A stretch of 64,000 nt of DNA from Topomyia yanbarensis (Eukaryota > Arthropoda > Insecta > Diptera > Culicidae): NCBI RefSeq assembly GCF_030247195.1, contig NC_080672.1, positions 65,265,771 to 65,329,770 of the forward strand, written 5' to 3'. Below, in pieces: positions 37,816-49,483 of this stretch (its first letter is position 1; every line of letters starts with the position of its first letter). A model generated the notes under the pieces. The model saw only the letters and a program-made list of their open reading frames with translations. It was not told the DNA's origin and made no database searches. The position numbers and the translations under genes were made by a program.

Positions 37816-37979
37816 GGTTCTGCTAAACCTTTACTCTTACGAAGCGAGCCTGTGCCGGTTCTGCTAAGATCCTAAAACCTTGGCAAATCATTTCCAGAGT
37901 TGAGACCAAACAAAATGGAAAAAGTTCCTGAAACCCACACATATGGAGCCGGCGCGGCGAATCAGTTCGCCAGAGGTGG

Positions 37980-38810
37980 TTTGGTGAGGTCACCACCATC
38001 AGAAACTGAAGTTATTCAGTAAAAACGGGAGAAGGAGAATTAAAAAAATAGCCGCAGCAGCAGCAACAACAGCAGCAGGAAACAGAGCTAAGTGAAAGTA
38101 GTGACAGCGAAGTGCTTGGTGGAGAAGCTCCACAAGTTTCTGAACGTGAGAAACATTGTCCATAGAGACATTAGGTTCCGAAAGGCGCTAGTGTCTGCCG
38201 TGAAGGAGTATGAAACGGCTACGCTGAGGGTTGATGTAGCTGAGCGAGCATAGGCATCGGCTAGGGCTACCTAGCCCACTTGCAGTAGAGAAAGGAAAAG
38301 CTGGCTGGAGTAAAGGACACGCCAGTTTCAGTGACTCCAAAGAGGGCAAGAGCCTTACCAGGAGCCGGCAGACAAGGCGGGCCCATGAGGCAGATGCGCG
38401 AGGACGCTCTTACTGACGAAGGGAAGGACACCACTCAACCGGGAGAAAGCTGGACTACCGTTGTAGGTCGGAAGGAGAAACACGGGAAGCAGCAAAAGCG
38501 GAAGGAAGAGAGAAATAGAGAGCAGAGAAGGAAAGTGTGCGACAACGTATGCAGCACTTTTCAAGCAAGTCAGAGAGAATCTGGAGCGTGGTAAAAACCA
38601 GGCGTACCCAAAAGGGTGAGATGTTCTTCGAGTTGAAGAAGAATCCCACGAGCTACTACTTTAGAGTAGACTATGACCAAATTGATGGGTGAAAGGCAGA
38701 AGTTAAAGTCTTAAATCCAGAGATGGTGATTGTGTGCAAGGACCTTGATGATATCACGACGTGACGGAAGACGAGCTGAGAGGGGCACTGAAGGCACAGT
38801 GTAACGTCAT
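37980..38810 (+). pseudogene. decayed ORF1 of an R1-like non-LTR element
   Basis: Contains a glutamine-rich CAG/CAA stretch (about 38,050-38,080), the frame 38,331-38,594 with SWTTVVGRKEKHGKQQKRKEE, and then in other frames KTRRTQKGEMFFELKKNP and MVIVCKDLDDITTEDEL-like sequence. The GEMFFELKKNP block corresponds to GEMLLVLKRG in the ORF1 at 26,331, so the two are homologous ORF1 proteins of different elements. Several stops and frameshifts; no ORF2 follows. Confidence 0.65.
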
Positions 38811-38919
38811 TTTCGTGCTCAAAATTAATAGCGCCTAAATCGTTATCTTTAGAAGTATGGCTTGTTTGGAGAAGTTTGTTGCCCTTATGATTGCGCATCC
38901 ACAGGAGTATATCATTTAT

Positions 38920-40200
38920 TGATTAATTCACCTATAAGTGATATACGAAATTTATTTTTTGAACTAATTAAGATAGAGGCTTTGTGTCTTCGGTAAAGTT
39001 GTAGCAAATGTTACTACAAAAAATGCTTAATACACCATATATCTAGATTTAATAGTTTGCAAGTTATGGAATATATTATATGGAAGACCCCTTAAAATTA
39101 GTTTTTTCCATGATAACTTTTTTGGACCTTCTCCTACCTTCTTGGAAACTTCCATGTTTGCGGTATCAAAGCACATATTTTCGCCGAATATAGTTACTTC
39201 CTGTCTGTTGCATTTAAAAAGATATTCCAAATTTTGTGATATTTTTGGAGTAACTTCCACCTTAAATAGCTTGTTAAGGAGCAATGAAGATGCTGAAGCA
39301 ACATTGGTATGAAAGATTATTGGCGTCCGTCCGTCACTGAATTTGATAGGATAGGTGTAAATTTTCCATGTAGTTTTCATGACAAATTTGATTTTTACAT
39401 TTCTTATAAAATAAATTCGCTCAAACTTTCAACATTTTTTCCGAGGCCCGGAGAGTCGAGTCTTATATACCAATCGACTCAGCTCGACGATTTGGGACAA
39501 TCTCTGTGTGTGTATGTAACGGACAAACTCTCATTCGTGTTTCTCAGCAATGGCTAAACCGATCTTATCCAAACCAATTTTAAATGAGAGACCTATCAAA
39601 CAGTAAGAACGCTATTAATTTTTTTTCGATTCTGATGTTTAGTTTCCAAGATATGAATGTTTGAATGTGTAAAAATGGCGTTTTTTGCTATTTTTTTTTA
39701 AATTATCTGCCGAAATTGACAACATAGATTAACACTTTATATATTTTTTGGCAGCTTATATGAATACCTTTCGAACAAGCTATAGGTTGTTGAAATCGGA
39801 CTATTACCAAAAGAGATATTTATCATTAAATATGGACGAAATATTTTTATCATTTCCCACAGCCACAAATAAGACCAAAAACAGGCAATCTATTTTTAAC
39901 TCCAAAACGGCTAATTTTAGGTCAATAGTATTTTCAGAGAATTTGATGGATGTAATATGGCCTTTTATTTGGTATTATTTTTTTGCTGATTAATCCACCT
40001 AGGAGTGGGATATTTTTATAAATTTTCTTGGAAGTGATTGTATTGAAATGATGTCTTCGGCAAATTTGTAGGTCTTACTTTTGCAAATAACTTTACTGAA
40101 GACATCAAATATCTATTTTGAATACTTTAAAAGTTATAGCTTGTTATTTGTGGATTACCCTTTGTCGCCTATTTATTGTTCAATATAGTAGCAAATACAA
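38920..40200. repeat. cluster of dispersed mosquito repeats
   Basis: Two related starts, TTAATTCACCTATAAGTG (38,923) and TTAATCCACCTAGGAGTG (39,989), are each followed by a stretch with GTCTTCGG(T/C)AAA(G/T)TTGTAG, so two members of one family lie about 1.07 kb apart. Between them at about 39,440-39,600 is a diverged minus-strand relative of the 535-bp unit of 14,726-22,834: CGACTCAGCTCGACGA, TGTGTGTGTATGTAACGG, then TTCTCAGCAATGGCTAAACC, in the same order. The frames at 39,309-39,557 and 39,748-39,993 are translations of these repeats. Confidence 0.6.
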
Positions 40201-42110
40201 ATATTGTATTTGATAGTAGTAAAGCATTTAAATTAGCCAAATATTATTTCGATAAAACGAATTTCGTATGTCCTTTTTCTATCTACAATCGCCAGAAATA
40301 ACCGCCGAATAATTCCAAGTTGTCTACATGGAACTTTATCTCTGATCGATGCAAAAATTTTCATTTGCGCGAATCTGATGACTGCAAAGTTTCTAAGTCA
40401 CAAACATCGGATCGATCTGAAACATATCTTAGATAATGAGAAACTATAAAAATAATTCCAAGCAACGGCATAGCCAAGGGAAGGCTTCGGGATACAACCC
40501 CACCAAAAAAAAAAAAATTGGATTGATGGATCTTGCCCTATAACTGACCTATTGGTCTTGATCTAACAGTTGTCTAATCACATAAATATCAAATACCTGA
40601 CTGAAAGCATTCCAATAGACACTCATTCCAGAGCTCTGAAATCAATCATAATCCTCAGATTTCCTATCATATTGAGCTTACTTTTGAATGGATGTTCTGT
40701 AATATGGATTAGGGTCTTTTTAATAGGAAGCGAAGTTGGAAACACAGAAACATGAAACATAGAACTGCTCACTGAAAAATTACACAGCATTCAACATTTG
40801 CTGAACATGTCTTTATTGTAGGAATGCGTAGAGTTGACGAAAACGTAATATGATTAATAACGAGGATAACACTTTCCGAAAGTAGAGTAAAACTTATGAA
40901 AAATGGCGTTTCCGTTCGACTCTAGAAGGTCCTGATCAATTTTGATGAGCTTTTGTTTTTTGTTGTGTTACCAATTATATGAATAGGTAAAATAAATGTT
41001 CGCAAACAGTAATTTAAGGTCAAGATTACATCATTTTGCAACCGACAACCGGTTTAGTATCTTCGATGAATTTCACAAACGTTAAACAGCTCATCATCTA
41101 ATAAAATTACTTTGATGTTATATCCTCTAAGAAGTATTTATGGAGAATTTACTCTCAATGTCTTCAGCAAAATTTTGGGGAGTGCTATTACAAACCACTT
41201 TGTTGAAGACATGAAGGCTCTGTGTGTTCAGAATATCAACATATTTTAGGCTATTTAAAATAAATTATTATGATTTTACTGTTTATGATCTTCTACTATT
41301 AATAAACAATAAATTTTTCATTTTATCCAAAGCTTGAGTTTGTGAAGCTCGCAATAAAAAGTTGTTTAAGATGAAAAAAAATAGATTAAGGAACATTTCG
41401 TAAATATCATTTTAAAACTCGATATACTCCCTACACGTAGTATTCATTCCTGCAAAAAAGTTGTTTTAAATAATAGTCTCAACAAATTCGCTAAAGAAAC
41501 GAACTCTGTTACTATTTTTTGAAAAGTTAATTCTCCATAATTTTAAAACTTCAAATATTACGGTTTCGGAATTATGTCATTTGGAGATTAAGTTCAATTT
41601 TCTCCAAACTCCCACCAAACCGAATTTCTAGCTACGCCGCTGACCCTAAGTAAGTGGAAACAAAGTCGTTCTACACTCGTCCACAAGAAACTTCTTCGAA
41701 TACTGCCTATTTATTACAATTCAGTGAAGACCCCATTTGATTAGCCCCCGATTTTGTCAGTCTCATATGAAAATATGTTTGATGGTCTCCAGCAGACGAA
41801 CAAGGCTGAATTTGAGTAAACCCTTTCTTGAGCATATATTTGTTACCTTAAAGATGCAAATATTTAAAAATAAAAAAAAAATATTATTTTATCAACTTCT
41901 TCCAACAATTTGGTAATCCTAATCCTATTCGCGCGATAGTTTATGTTAAAAGGGCTTCCTAAATTAATTGGTATACTTAAGGACTTATATGTTGCAGATT
42001 GAGAAAATACAGAAATTTTCAGATTTTTTTCCTATACAATATTACAAAAGCTTATTAAACAACTGTCCCTAATAAGGTTGTAAAAATTAAAAAGTATTTG
42101 AAAATTATTA
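40201..42110. other. 1.9 kb AT-rich, no gene seen
   Basis: No coding region is supported. Positions 40,899-41,040 (GAAAAATGGCGTTTCCGTTC and AATAAATGTTCGCAAACAG) are homologous to 54,538-54,830, a dispersed repeat. A further GTCTTCAGCAAA...TTGAAGACAT block near 41,160-41,215 is a small inverted repeat typical of such families. Confidence 0.5.
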
Positions 42111-42960
42111 ATAGCTTTAGTTAACGGGGTAGTGACCGTCGCTCCACAACGCAGTTTTTTCATGACTTTCGGTTAGCACGATTTCTCGAATTGGTGAATT
42201 GAAAATTATGGAATAGAAGTTAGTTTTTTAGAATTTTTCGCAGATTTAACCCGCCGAAAATCGTGCCAATGGCTCGGAATGAGCCCCACTGGTGCCCTAA
42301 GACGATTTAGTTAGATTTTCAGAGCAGCGTGCACCCAGTACACTAACACAAGTGACGGAAGGTTATCGAAAAGTTTCGTGGAAGCGAAGATTCCAGTGAT
42401 GATGATTTTTCTTTAACGGGTTTCGAGATTTTTTTTATTTGTTCTTTGGCATTAGGATGAGCGATAGACATTGATATGTTGAATGGTCGCGAGGCTTAAT
42501 CCGCTATTTACATTTTGCAAATTCCATTGATTTTGTGTGAATTGTGTGTACGTTTGTTTAAACTAAATGGTGGTGTTGCTCGATATAGTGGAGTTTTAGT
42601 GGTTCTTGGGGTAGATAGTGTTTTGAGTGCAAGGTTCAGCGTCAGTGTGAGATTTTCAGACAGCCTTCTTTTTGCCCCCCAAGAAAGTGATGATATTCAA
42701 GTTGTATAGTGAAGATTCGTGTAGTGGCAATGGTAATACCACACGAACAGGGTGCAAAGCAAAAATTTCTTTGCACTAATACCACTTTCGACAACGGGGT
42801 GATAACTACAAGGCCACTGTCCACTATCACCAATTTGAGAATGCCTGGAGGATCAAACAGGCCGCTTTTTGGATTTAGGGAAATGCGGTGGTGTGAAGGA
42901 GCGGGATCTCGGTGTGTGTATTCTAAACGTCAGATATATCAATTTAATTTTTGAGAGCTT
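42111..42960 (+). other. GC-richer unassigned segment with short open frames
   Basis: The composition differs from the surrounding AT-rich sequence. The plus frame ending at 42,954 reads ...TTFDNGVITTRPLSTITNLRMPGGSNRPLFGFREMRW..., which is protein-like. The first true ATG in that frame is at 42,730. No splice donor or family match could be fixed. It could be the 5' part of an element or a small exon of an unrecognised gene. I do not assign a function. Confidence 0.3.
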
Positions 42961-43012
42961 GATTAATTGATTCGATAGATCGGCCAACATAATCGATTAA
43001 AATCAATAATCG

Positions 43013-43188
43013 ACGGGGTGGACCTAGCGTAGTTGGTAAATCGATTGTCTTGTACGCAGCGCCAGATGGCTTCGAGTCCCGACCCCGCACATAGGGTTAG
43101 AAATTTCTCATAAGAGATTTTTCTAACCCGAAGGGGCGAATGACCTTAAGGTTAAAACCTCTATAATCGAAATAAAAAAAATCGATTA
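43013..43188 (+). mobile_element. full-length tRNA-derived SINE (Feilai-like)
   Basis: Starts GGGGTGGACCTAGCGTAGTTGG, has TTCGAGTCCCGACCCC (B-box region), the CATAAGAGATTTTTCTAACC stem region, GGGGCGAATGACCTTAAGG and the end TATAATCGAAATAAAAAAAA. A clean target duplication is not obvious; AATCGATTA-like sequence occurs on both sides in an ATCGATTA-rich neighbourhood, so the target itself may be repetitive. Confidence 0.9.
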
Positions 43189-44273
43189 TTTTCAGATGTA
43201 GCCTTAGCACATACCATTCATGAATTATGTTGTTGATTAATTGACATCAGTTAATCGATTTACTCGATTATTCTGAAAGCTTCTAATCGATCATTAATTT
43301 TTCAATTATTTAAGAAATTAATCGATTATTTGCGTTAATCGAGCAAAAAATACATCACTATTTGTGTCAGTAGCTATCAAACTTGGTTAACAAATGGACA
43401 ATCATTGTTATTTTAGAAAACTATCACTAAAATACCACATATTTTAATCGACACATAGCTGTCAAAGTATGGAAACAATAACGTTGTCCATTTTTCGGTA
43501 GTAACGCTAAACGTAACGTTCGGACAACTTTCCAAGGTTTTCCTCCAACTTTTGTAGGAGAGTGACAACTATCCGACGGGACTACATCAAAGCTGAGTAT
43601 GTTTTCTCTTGCTAGTGCGGTAGTCTAAATGTTCTATACTGATGTCCATTTAGTTTTCATAAGCATGATTAAGGAGTGCGCTCATGCCTCAAACAAAACA
43701 ATTATCAAACTGATAACATGGGCCCTGGAAGAGCACAGAACAAGCGCAAGATCGAGAAACCATCAAACACCATTACCGTTGACGGCATCATCGGACAGAT
43801 TGAGTCGTTACCGCCATCAGGCTGGAAAGGCCCGCAGTGTATTATTTCTGACATGATTGGAAAACCTCGTACCCGCCAACGCCATCAGCCAACCAACCAA
43901 TCAACCAACCAGGCGGTCGGTCGTGGCCCGACAGCTGTTCAATCAAAAACCATTGCCTTACCTTTTTAGATGAACTACCCTGTGAATGTTTATGATAATG
44001 GTGTAGGTGGTGGCAGAGAGGTGCCCCGGGAGGAGGTTCGACAATCGATTGATTTTGACGCGCAGAGTGCACAGTGCTGATTTATTCATGTTCGTTTCGA
44101 GTTGCCAGTTTCAGCCCCCCCGAAAGGTGTCATGGGCAATCGTTCGCTGCCAGAGGGTGGAGAAAATTGATTTCCGTGCTCCGTTCGTGTCGGAAGCCAT
44201 TAGGATGGTGTCATTGTTTCTAATGGTTTCGGATTTTAATGAGGTTGGTTGCATGTTTCAAAGTTGTACTTAC
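43189..44273. other. probable first-intron sequence of the KCNQ-like gene
   Basis: No gene seen. ATCGATTA repeats (43,190-43,350), then moderately GC-rich sequence with a plus frame (43,676-43,969) containing TVDGIIGQIESLPPSGWKGP that I cannot assign. The 44,100-44,273 part directly follows the splice donor of the minus-strand exon. Confidence 0.4.
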
Positions 44274-45205
44274 ACGGAAAAATGATATATAAAGCACAGC
44301 CAGCCGACCGGATGCTCGAGGAACACGTAGAACCGCTCCTGCACCGTTTTGCCTCTGCGGTGGTGGAAAACATATTTGGCTTTGAATGCTTGATCGATCG
44401 GCAGTGCGATGGGATAGTAAGGATCCGGAACACCGATTTTCTGCGAGATGGGCGCCGCATCACCGCCATCATCACACGGATCGTCTCCGGGTAGAACATC
44501 GCACGGATCATCACCGGTCGTCACTCCATCCAGGATGTCCGCGTTAGAACGGGAACGACTTCGGTTCCTGCGGCGGGCGGGCGTTGGAACACGTCGATGG
44601 TGCGGTTCGAAACGTCCCGTTTTACCCGTTCGAAACCGTCGCAGGAACTTCAATGCCCGTGGTGAGGAAGACGGTTCTGCTGTCACTTTGACAGCGTTCA
44701 GCTCGGTTGTTTCGATTGCCGACTCGATGTCGTCGATCATTTCATCTTCGGACCCGTGCAGTGCCTGATATCCGGCACAAGGACTCGATGTTTGGGTGGT
44801 GGCCGTTCCCGTGTTGGCTCCGGTTCCCAGCCCATTACTACCGGCACTCGGACTGGCCGATATGATTTGACCGCATATGCTGCTACTACTGAGCAGGTTC
44901 GTCGTCTCCTTGATCGGAGACTTGAGCACACTGAGCACCAGGTCATCACACGCAACGCCAGCAAACTGGTGGCTGCCGCTGCCGCGATCATCGCCAAACG
45001 ATCGCGAATTGGACGCTTGCATATGAAGGTTACTGATTTGATGGATGTTACCATACGAAAAATGACGCGGTTTGTTAAAATATTGCTGTTGTTTTTGTTG
45101 CTGCTCTTGATGATGCTGTTGACACTGACGCTGCTGTTTCTCCTCTTGCTGCAGTCTGAGATTACGTGACTGCCAAAAGAGATTTTCCTGCTCGCCTCTG
45201 TTCAT
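44274..45205 (-). CDS. KCNQ-like voltage-gated potassium channel, first coding exon
   Basis: The exon encodes about 310 residues of the cytosolic N terminus and ends in RFYVFLEHPVGWLCFIYHF followed by S and a split Val codon. This matches the conserved segment running into transmembrane helix S1 of KCNQ (Kv7) channels (pattern V-x-N/V-FLERPxGWxxFxYHxxV). The last bases are GT followed by a perfect donor GTAAGT (44,273-44,268), giving a phase-2 intron. Upstream of the motif are a glutamine-rich stretch (about residues 20-45), serine/glycine-rich linkers and an arginine/serine-rich basic patch. Start: ATG 45,205 has the better insect context (AACAATGA); ATG 45,241 in the same frame is an alternative; a stop lies upstream at 45,383-45,385. 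Family members form tetramers carrying slow M-type K+ currents. No further exon was recognised in the window. Confidence 0.8.
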
Positions 45206-45700
45206 TGTTATCGTGGTCGTACTGAGTACAACCGACAACATTTGGCGCTGGATGCAGCAGCTTCTACTCGCCGGCAACTTTGGTCGGCGTTCACTTTTAT
45301 CCTTGCTCAAATCAATCTCGGTACAGTTTGTAACTACCAGCACTACTGCAGTTTCGAACGTTGTCGTCGTAACACTTTTTCTTCACCCGGTACACTTTCA
45401 CCGGGCTGCTGCACCACGGACACATTCCGGATCTAGCATCAGCACTGCTGGAATTCTGCCAATTTCGTTCAGCCCTCAGCGGCACTGTCCACATTGTGTT
45501 CACCGGCTTTTCACGACGCCGCTCCACAGTAGCACAGTTGGTGCAGCTTTCTGTTTTACTTTCATTAAATTGAAGCACCCTTGTCCTGACTTCACTTCCG
45601 GTTCGTTTGATTCGAGGGAGGCGTCTTCACACACATACACATACACTCCCGATCGCAGATTCGCAGGCGAGAGAGAGACCTGTTTTCAGGGGGATAATTA
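45206..45700 (-). promoter_or_regulatory. probable 5' leader of the KCNQ-like gene with an upstream ORF
   Basis: GC-richer sequence upstream of the exon. A minus-strand ORF starting ATG at 45,494 (MWTVPLRAERNWQ..., stop at 45,312) would be read before the main start, in a different frame, and could damp translation. Farther upstream on the minus strand is a CT-rich element, GGTCTCTCTCTCGCC (about 45,666-45,680), GAGA-type on the other strand. The transcription start is not located. Confidence 0.4.
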
Positions 45701-46170
45701 AAAAAATGGTTAACAAAATTTAATTATGCGCTCGGTGGATTTATATTTTCCTTGTCCCTTTTTTGCTGCCACCCAGGGACCGAGTCAAATAAGGTTGGTT
45801 CGCTTTTGCCGTCTTTTTTATCGGATCCGTTGGATTTGATTTCGTAAGTAAGGTTGTTTTGTCAAGTCGAGGTCTGTTTTGTTGGACTTTTCGGATGGTT
45901 GTCTCAATCATTGAACTGTGGAATAATGGTGATTAGGGTTGATGTGGAAACAATTAGAGTTTCAGATGAACCTGCTGGAATTCATTCGGACATTACATTT
46001 TCGAACAGCTCTCATATGAAGTCACATTAAATTTTAGGTGAAAAAATGCAATATTTTTAATTTTTTCAAAGATCACAATTAGTAATTTTAAATCATCTTT
46101 TCATGAAGATTAAATTGGATTGCAACCATTTTGTATATATAGTGTGCAATATCTACAACTTTAGTAGGTC
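45701..46170. other. AT-rich intergenic sequence upstream of the KCNQ-like gene
   Basis: Nothing assignable is seen. It may contain promoter elements of the minus-strand gene, but no TATA or initiator could be chosen with confidence. Confidence 0.4.
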
Positions 46171-46289
46171 ATTGATTTGCGTTTCGACTTTATCTTGTCA
46201 ATAGCTGACAGACAAACTTAGGCAAGCAGTATGTTGCCAATTCAGTCTGCCAGATACTGATGAGATTAAGTTGAAATACAAATCCAATG
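46171..46289. mobile_element. short foldback MITE (~119 bp)
   Basis: The left arm ATTGATTTGCGTTTCGACTT and the complement of the right arm (ATTGGATTTGTATTTCAACTT) align over about 50 bp, leaving little centre. The arms contain the TCGACTT-N-ATCT-TGTCA motif also found in the TIRs at 63,121 and, more weakly, 46,543, so all three look like one MITE superfamily. Confidence 0.65.
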
Positions 46290-46542
46290 TTTATTGGGCT
46301 TTACTTTTTCTGGAGCGTTTGGTAACATACTGAAAATTAATGGAAAATAAAGAGACGAATTTCTTTTCATTTTACCCTATCTGGCTGTTTAGAAGGTGAG
46401 TCCAAGTCAACGAAATTCCCACAACACCTCCGGATCATGGTTTGGTTTCACTCTCACTGCATAATGTTTTGATAGTGTTTAAAATGGGAATAAGCTTTAA
46501 AAACACTATGTTCCGGTTGATGCTTTATAAACACCATATTGT

Positions 46543-46837
46543 GGTATGGTTTTTTAGTGTTTAGGGTTCGCCTCGTCAATAACTAACACCAACTTAATGC
46601 GAGTTAGAAAAGTTCAAACTAGCACAAAATTGGCGCTAGTTAGCCGCTCAAAGCCGAAAAGTTACACGTCTTGTGCGAACACTAAACTGGCTTATACCGA
46701 TTGATGTCTCGATTTGTGACTTTTTAGATTTTAGTGCCTAACTAGCACCAATATGGTGCTGGATTGGACTTATATAACTAGCATTAAGTTGACGTTAGTT
46801 ACTGACGAGAAGAATTCAAAACACAAAAAACCATACC
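46543..46837. mobile_element. foldback MITE (~295 bp)
   Basis: The left arm GGTATGGTTTTTTAGTGTTT...CTCGTCAATAACTAACACC aligns with the complement of the right arm (GGTATGGTTTTTTGTGTTTT...CTCGTCAGTAACTAACG) over about 100 bp. The right half of this MITE is present again at 49,848-50,010 as part of the direct duplication that flanks the retrotransposon. Confidence 0.75.
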
Positions 46838-47067
46838 TTATGTAGGGTCCTTGGGTACAAAGAGAATTGTCTTGTCCAAAATTTTCCCCATTTGGAAATC
46901 TTGCATATTGTGGTGTATTTATGAGTCATTGATACCGTTTTAATGAATTGTATATTAATTACGTTATGGAATGTGGAAAAGGGGGAGCTTCAAAATGTCT
47001 TTCTCACGCAATGGTATGAAAAATCAAATCATTCAAAAATAATTCTTTTCATGCGATAAGGCAACTA
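46677..47067 (+). repeat. left copy of a long direct duplication flanking a retrotransposon
   Basis: From GAACACTAAACTGG to GATAAGGCAACTA. The same sequence recurs at 49,848-50,202 with scattered substitutions and two small deletions there (391 bp versus 355 bp). Its left boundary cuts through the MITE at 46,543-46,837. Its right boundary is exactly where retrotransposon sequence starts. Confidence 0.92.
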
Positions 47068-47303
47068 CCTGTTCCGGTGGTAACACCAAACAGGGAACCC
47101 CAATTCCATAGTGTCATGCGACCCATGCTATGGGTAAAATTATTGAGGGGGTTTAAAATATTCTCAATGGCGAACGGAGCCTGGGAAGAGCTGGGCGAAC
47201 TCCCCAGTAACTGGCTGTGGTCCACCAGGAGGTTGATAACTCTATTATCTTTCTCCGGACAAAACCAGCCTAGAGGCCGCGTGGCATCCGGCGGGTTTGA
47301 AGT

Positions 47304-49483
47304 ATGTCAGTTATGGAAATAACTGTCAAATTCATTCGCAAAGGTGGCCGCGTCACTTATGAGGAGGCAAAGAGCTTTAGACCGATCAGTCTGACCTCCT
47401 TCCTTCTCAAATCAGTGGAACGTTTAATCGACCACTACATTCAGGATGGTAGCTTGGGTGAGTACCCGCTGCATGCAATGCAACATGCATATCAGCGGGG
47501 GAAGTCTACTACCACCCTGTTACACAATGCTGTCTACAACATTGAAAAAGCTTTTTCACAAAAGCAATCAAGTTTAGGAGTTTTTCTCGATATTGAAGGT
47601 GCTTTTGACAACGTGTCTTTCGAATCCATTTTGGAAGCAGCACGAGATCATGGAGTACCTTCATATATCACGAACTGGATACACGCAATGCTTAGCAACC
47701 GACATCTGTGCTCATCGTTAAGACAAGTAGAGATGAGGAAACTGAGTGTCTGCGGATGTCCTCAAGGTGGTGTGCTGTCACTTCTATGGAACCTTGTCGC
47801 CGATAGCTTGTTGAGAAAACGAAATAAGCTTGGGTTTCGACGTATGGTTTCGCCGATGATTATCATATAATGATCACCGGTATTTGCATTAACACACTTT
47901 TTGATTTGATGCAACAAGCCTTATGTGTTGTTGAGCGGTGGTGTCTTCATTTTGGACTATCAGTTAATCCAAATAAAACCTCAATGGTGCTTTTCACGCA
48001 ACGAAGGATTACAACCGGAGCTCGTCCAATGCAGTTTTTTGACTCTGAAATTATTGTCGAAGATCAAGTTAAGTACGTTGGGGTAATTCTCGACTCAAAA
48101 CTTAATTGGACAGCTCACATCGATTTAAGGATCAAGAAAGCTTGCATGGACTTTGCCCAATGTAGACGGGCTTTCGGCAAATCTTGGGGACTCAAACCCA
48201 AGTACATTCAGTGGATCTACACAACAATTGTTAGACCAATACTGGCATACGGGTGCCTTGTTTGGTGGCAGAAGGGAGAAGTTATGACAATCCAATCAAA
48301 GTTAAACCATCTTCAGAGGATGGTCTTGATGGCGATGACTGGTGCGTTCTCGACAACACCTACTGCTGCTCTCGAGGCACTCTTGAACATAAAACCACTA
48401 CCTGTGTTTCTGAAACAAGAAGCACTTTCTTGTGCATACCGTCTTAAGGTTACTGGGCTCTGGAACAGTAACCCAATAGATCGTGTAACACAAGACTGTG
48501 GCCCTAAATGGTTACTTGGGATGAATATACACTTGCTCCCCGTGACCTTACCACTCACATGTAGTTTTCCTTCTAAAACTTTCAATGTGAGAATTCCTCT
48601 TCCTGAGGAATGGCTGTCTGGCTGGATGGAGCGACAACTTGAAGAATACGTAGTTTGTTATACGGACGATTCTTTGTTGGAGGGCCGAGCCGGTGCTGGT
48701 GTCTATTGTCATGGGATGAGATTAAACCAATCTCATTCGCTTGGTAGATCCTGTACCGTATTCCAAGCAGAAATCTTTGCGATTCTGTGTGGCGTACAAT
48801 CCGCACTTCAACAGGGAATTTGCGGTAAAATGATCTAATTTTGCTCTGACAGTCAGGCTGCCCTGAAAGCACTTAGTTCGGCAGATTCGAGATCGAAATT
48901 AGTAATCGCATGTCGAACTCAAATCGAAAAACTTAGCATTTCAAATGCTACCTACCTTCTATGGGTACCCGGTCATTCCGGTATTACTGGAAATGAATGG
49001 GCGGACGAATTGGCTAGAGCTGGCGCTGCGACTGATTTCGTTGGTCCAGAACCAGTTCTACCACCGTCAATAAGTTGGATAAAGCACAAGATTCGCTCTT
49101 GGGCTGCATTCGAACATGCCAACCATTGGCGTAGCTTGCAAACTTGCGTTCAAACAAAGGCTTTTCTGCCGGATGTGAGTCCGAAAATGTCAAGAAATTT
49201 GTTGCATTTTTCTAAGCACAACTGCAGTATTCTGGTCAGGGCACTGACTGGACATTGCAAACTCAATTATCACATGGCTACTATTCAGCGCGCTGAGTAT
49301 TATTCATGTGATCTTTGTGAATCCGATTACGGAACATCATATCATTTGATATGCAATTGCCCTGTATTAATGCAATTGCGCATCCGGTTTTTTGGTTCTC
49401 CATACGTAGATGAACCTATGTACAGAGAGCTGAAATTTAAGGATATGCTTTTGTTCCTAACCCAGTGTGATAAAGAGCTATAG
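47304..49483 (+). pseudogene. reverse transcriptase + RNase H of the truncated element
   Basis: RT motifs in order: SFRPISLTSFLLKSVERLI, YQRGKSTTTLLHN, GVFLDIEGAFDNVSF, GCPQGGVLSLLWN, then after a frameshift near 47,840 GFADDYHIMITG with both catalytic aspartates, GLSVNPNKTSMVLFT and VKYVGVILDSKLNW. RNase H follows: CYTDDSLLEGRAGAGVYC (the usual TDGS), FQAEIFAI, then a TAA at 48,836-48,838, FCSDSQAAL and WVPGHSGITGNEWADELAR. A C-terminal cysteine/histidine block, SCDLCESDYGTSYHLICNC, precedes the stop at 49,483. Only one frameshift and one stop break it, so it is younger than the R1 copy. Confidence 0.88.

Noticed and set aside
44448..45169. Plus-strand ORFs of 106 and 137 codons
   Set aside because: Antisense shadows of the KCNQ-like exon, whose minus-strand reading has a recognisable channel motif and a matching splice donor.
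48313..48872. Minus-strand ORFs across the RT/RNase H region
   Set aside because: Antisense to a clearly recognisable reverse transcriptase/RNase H.
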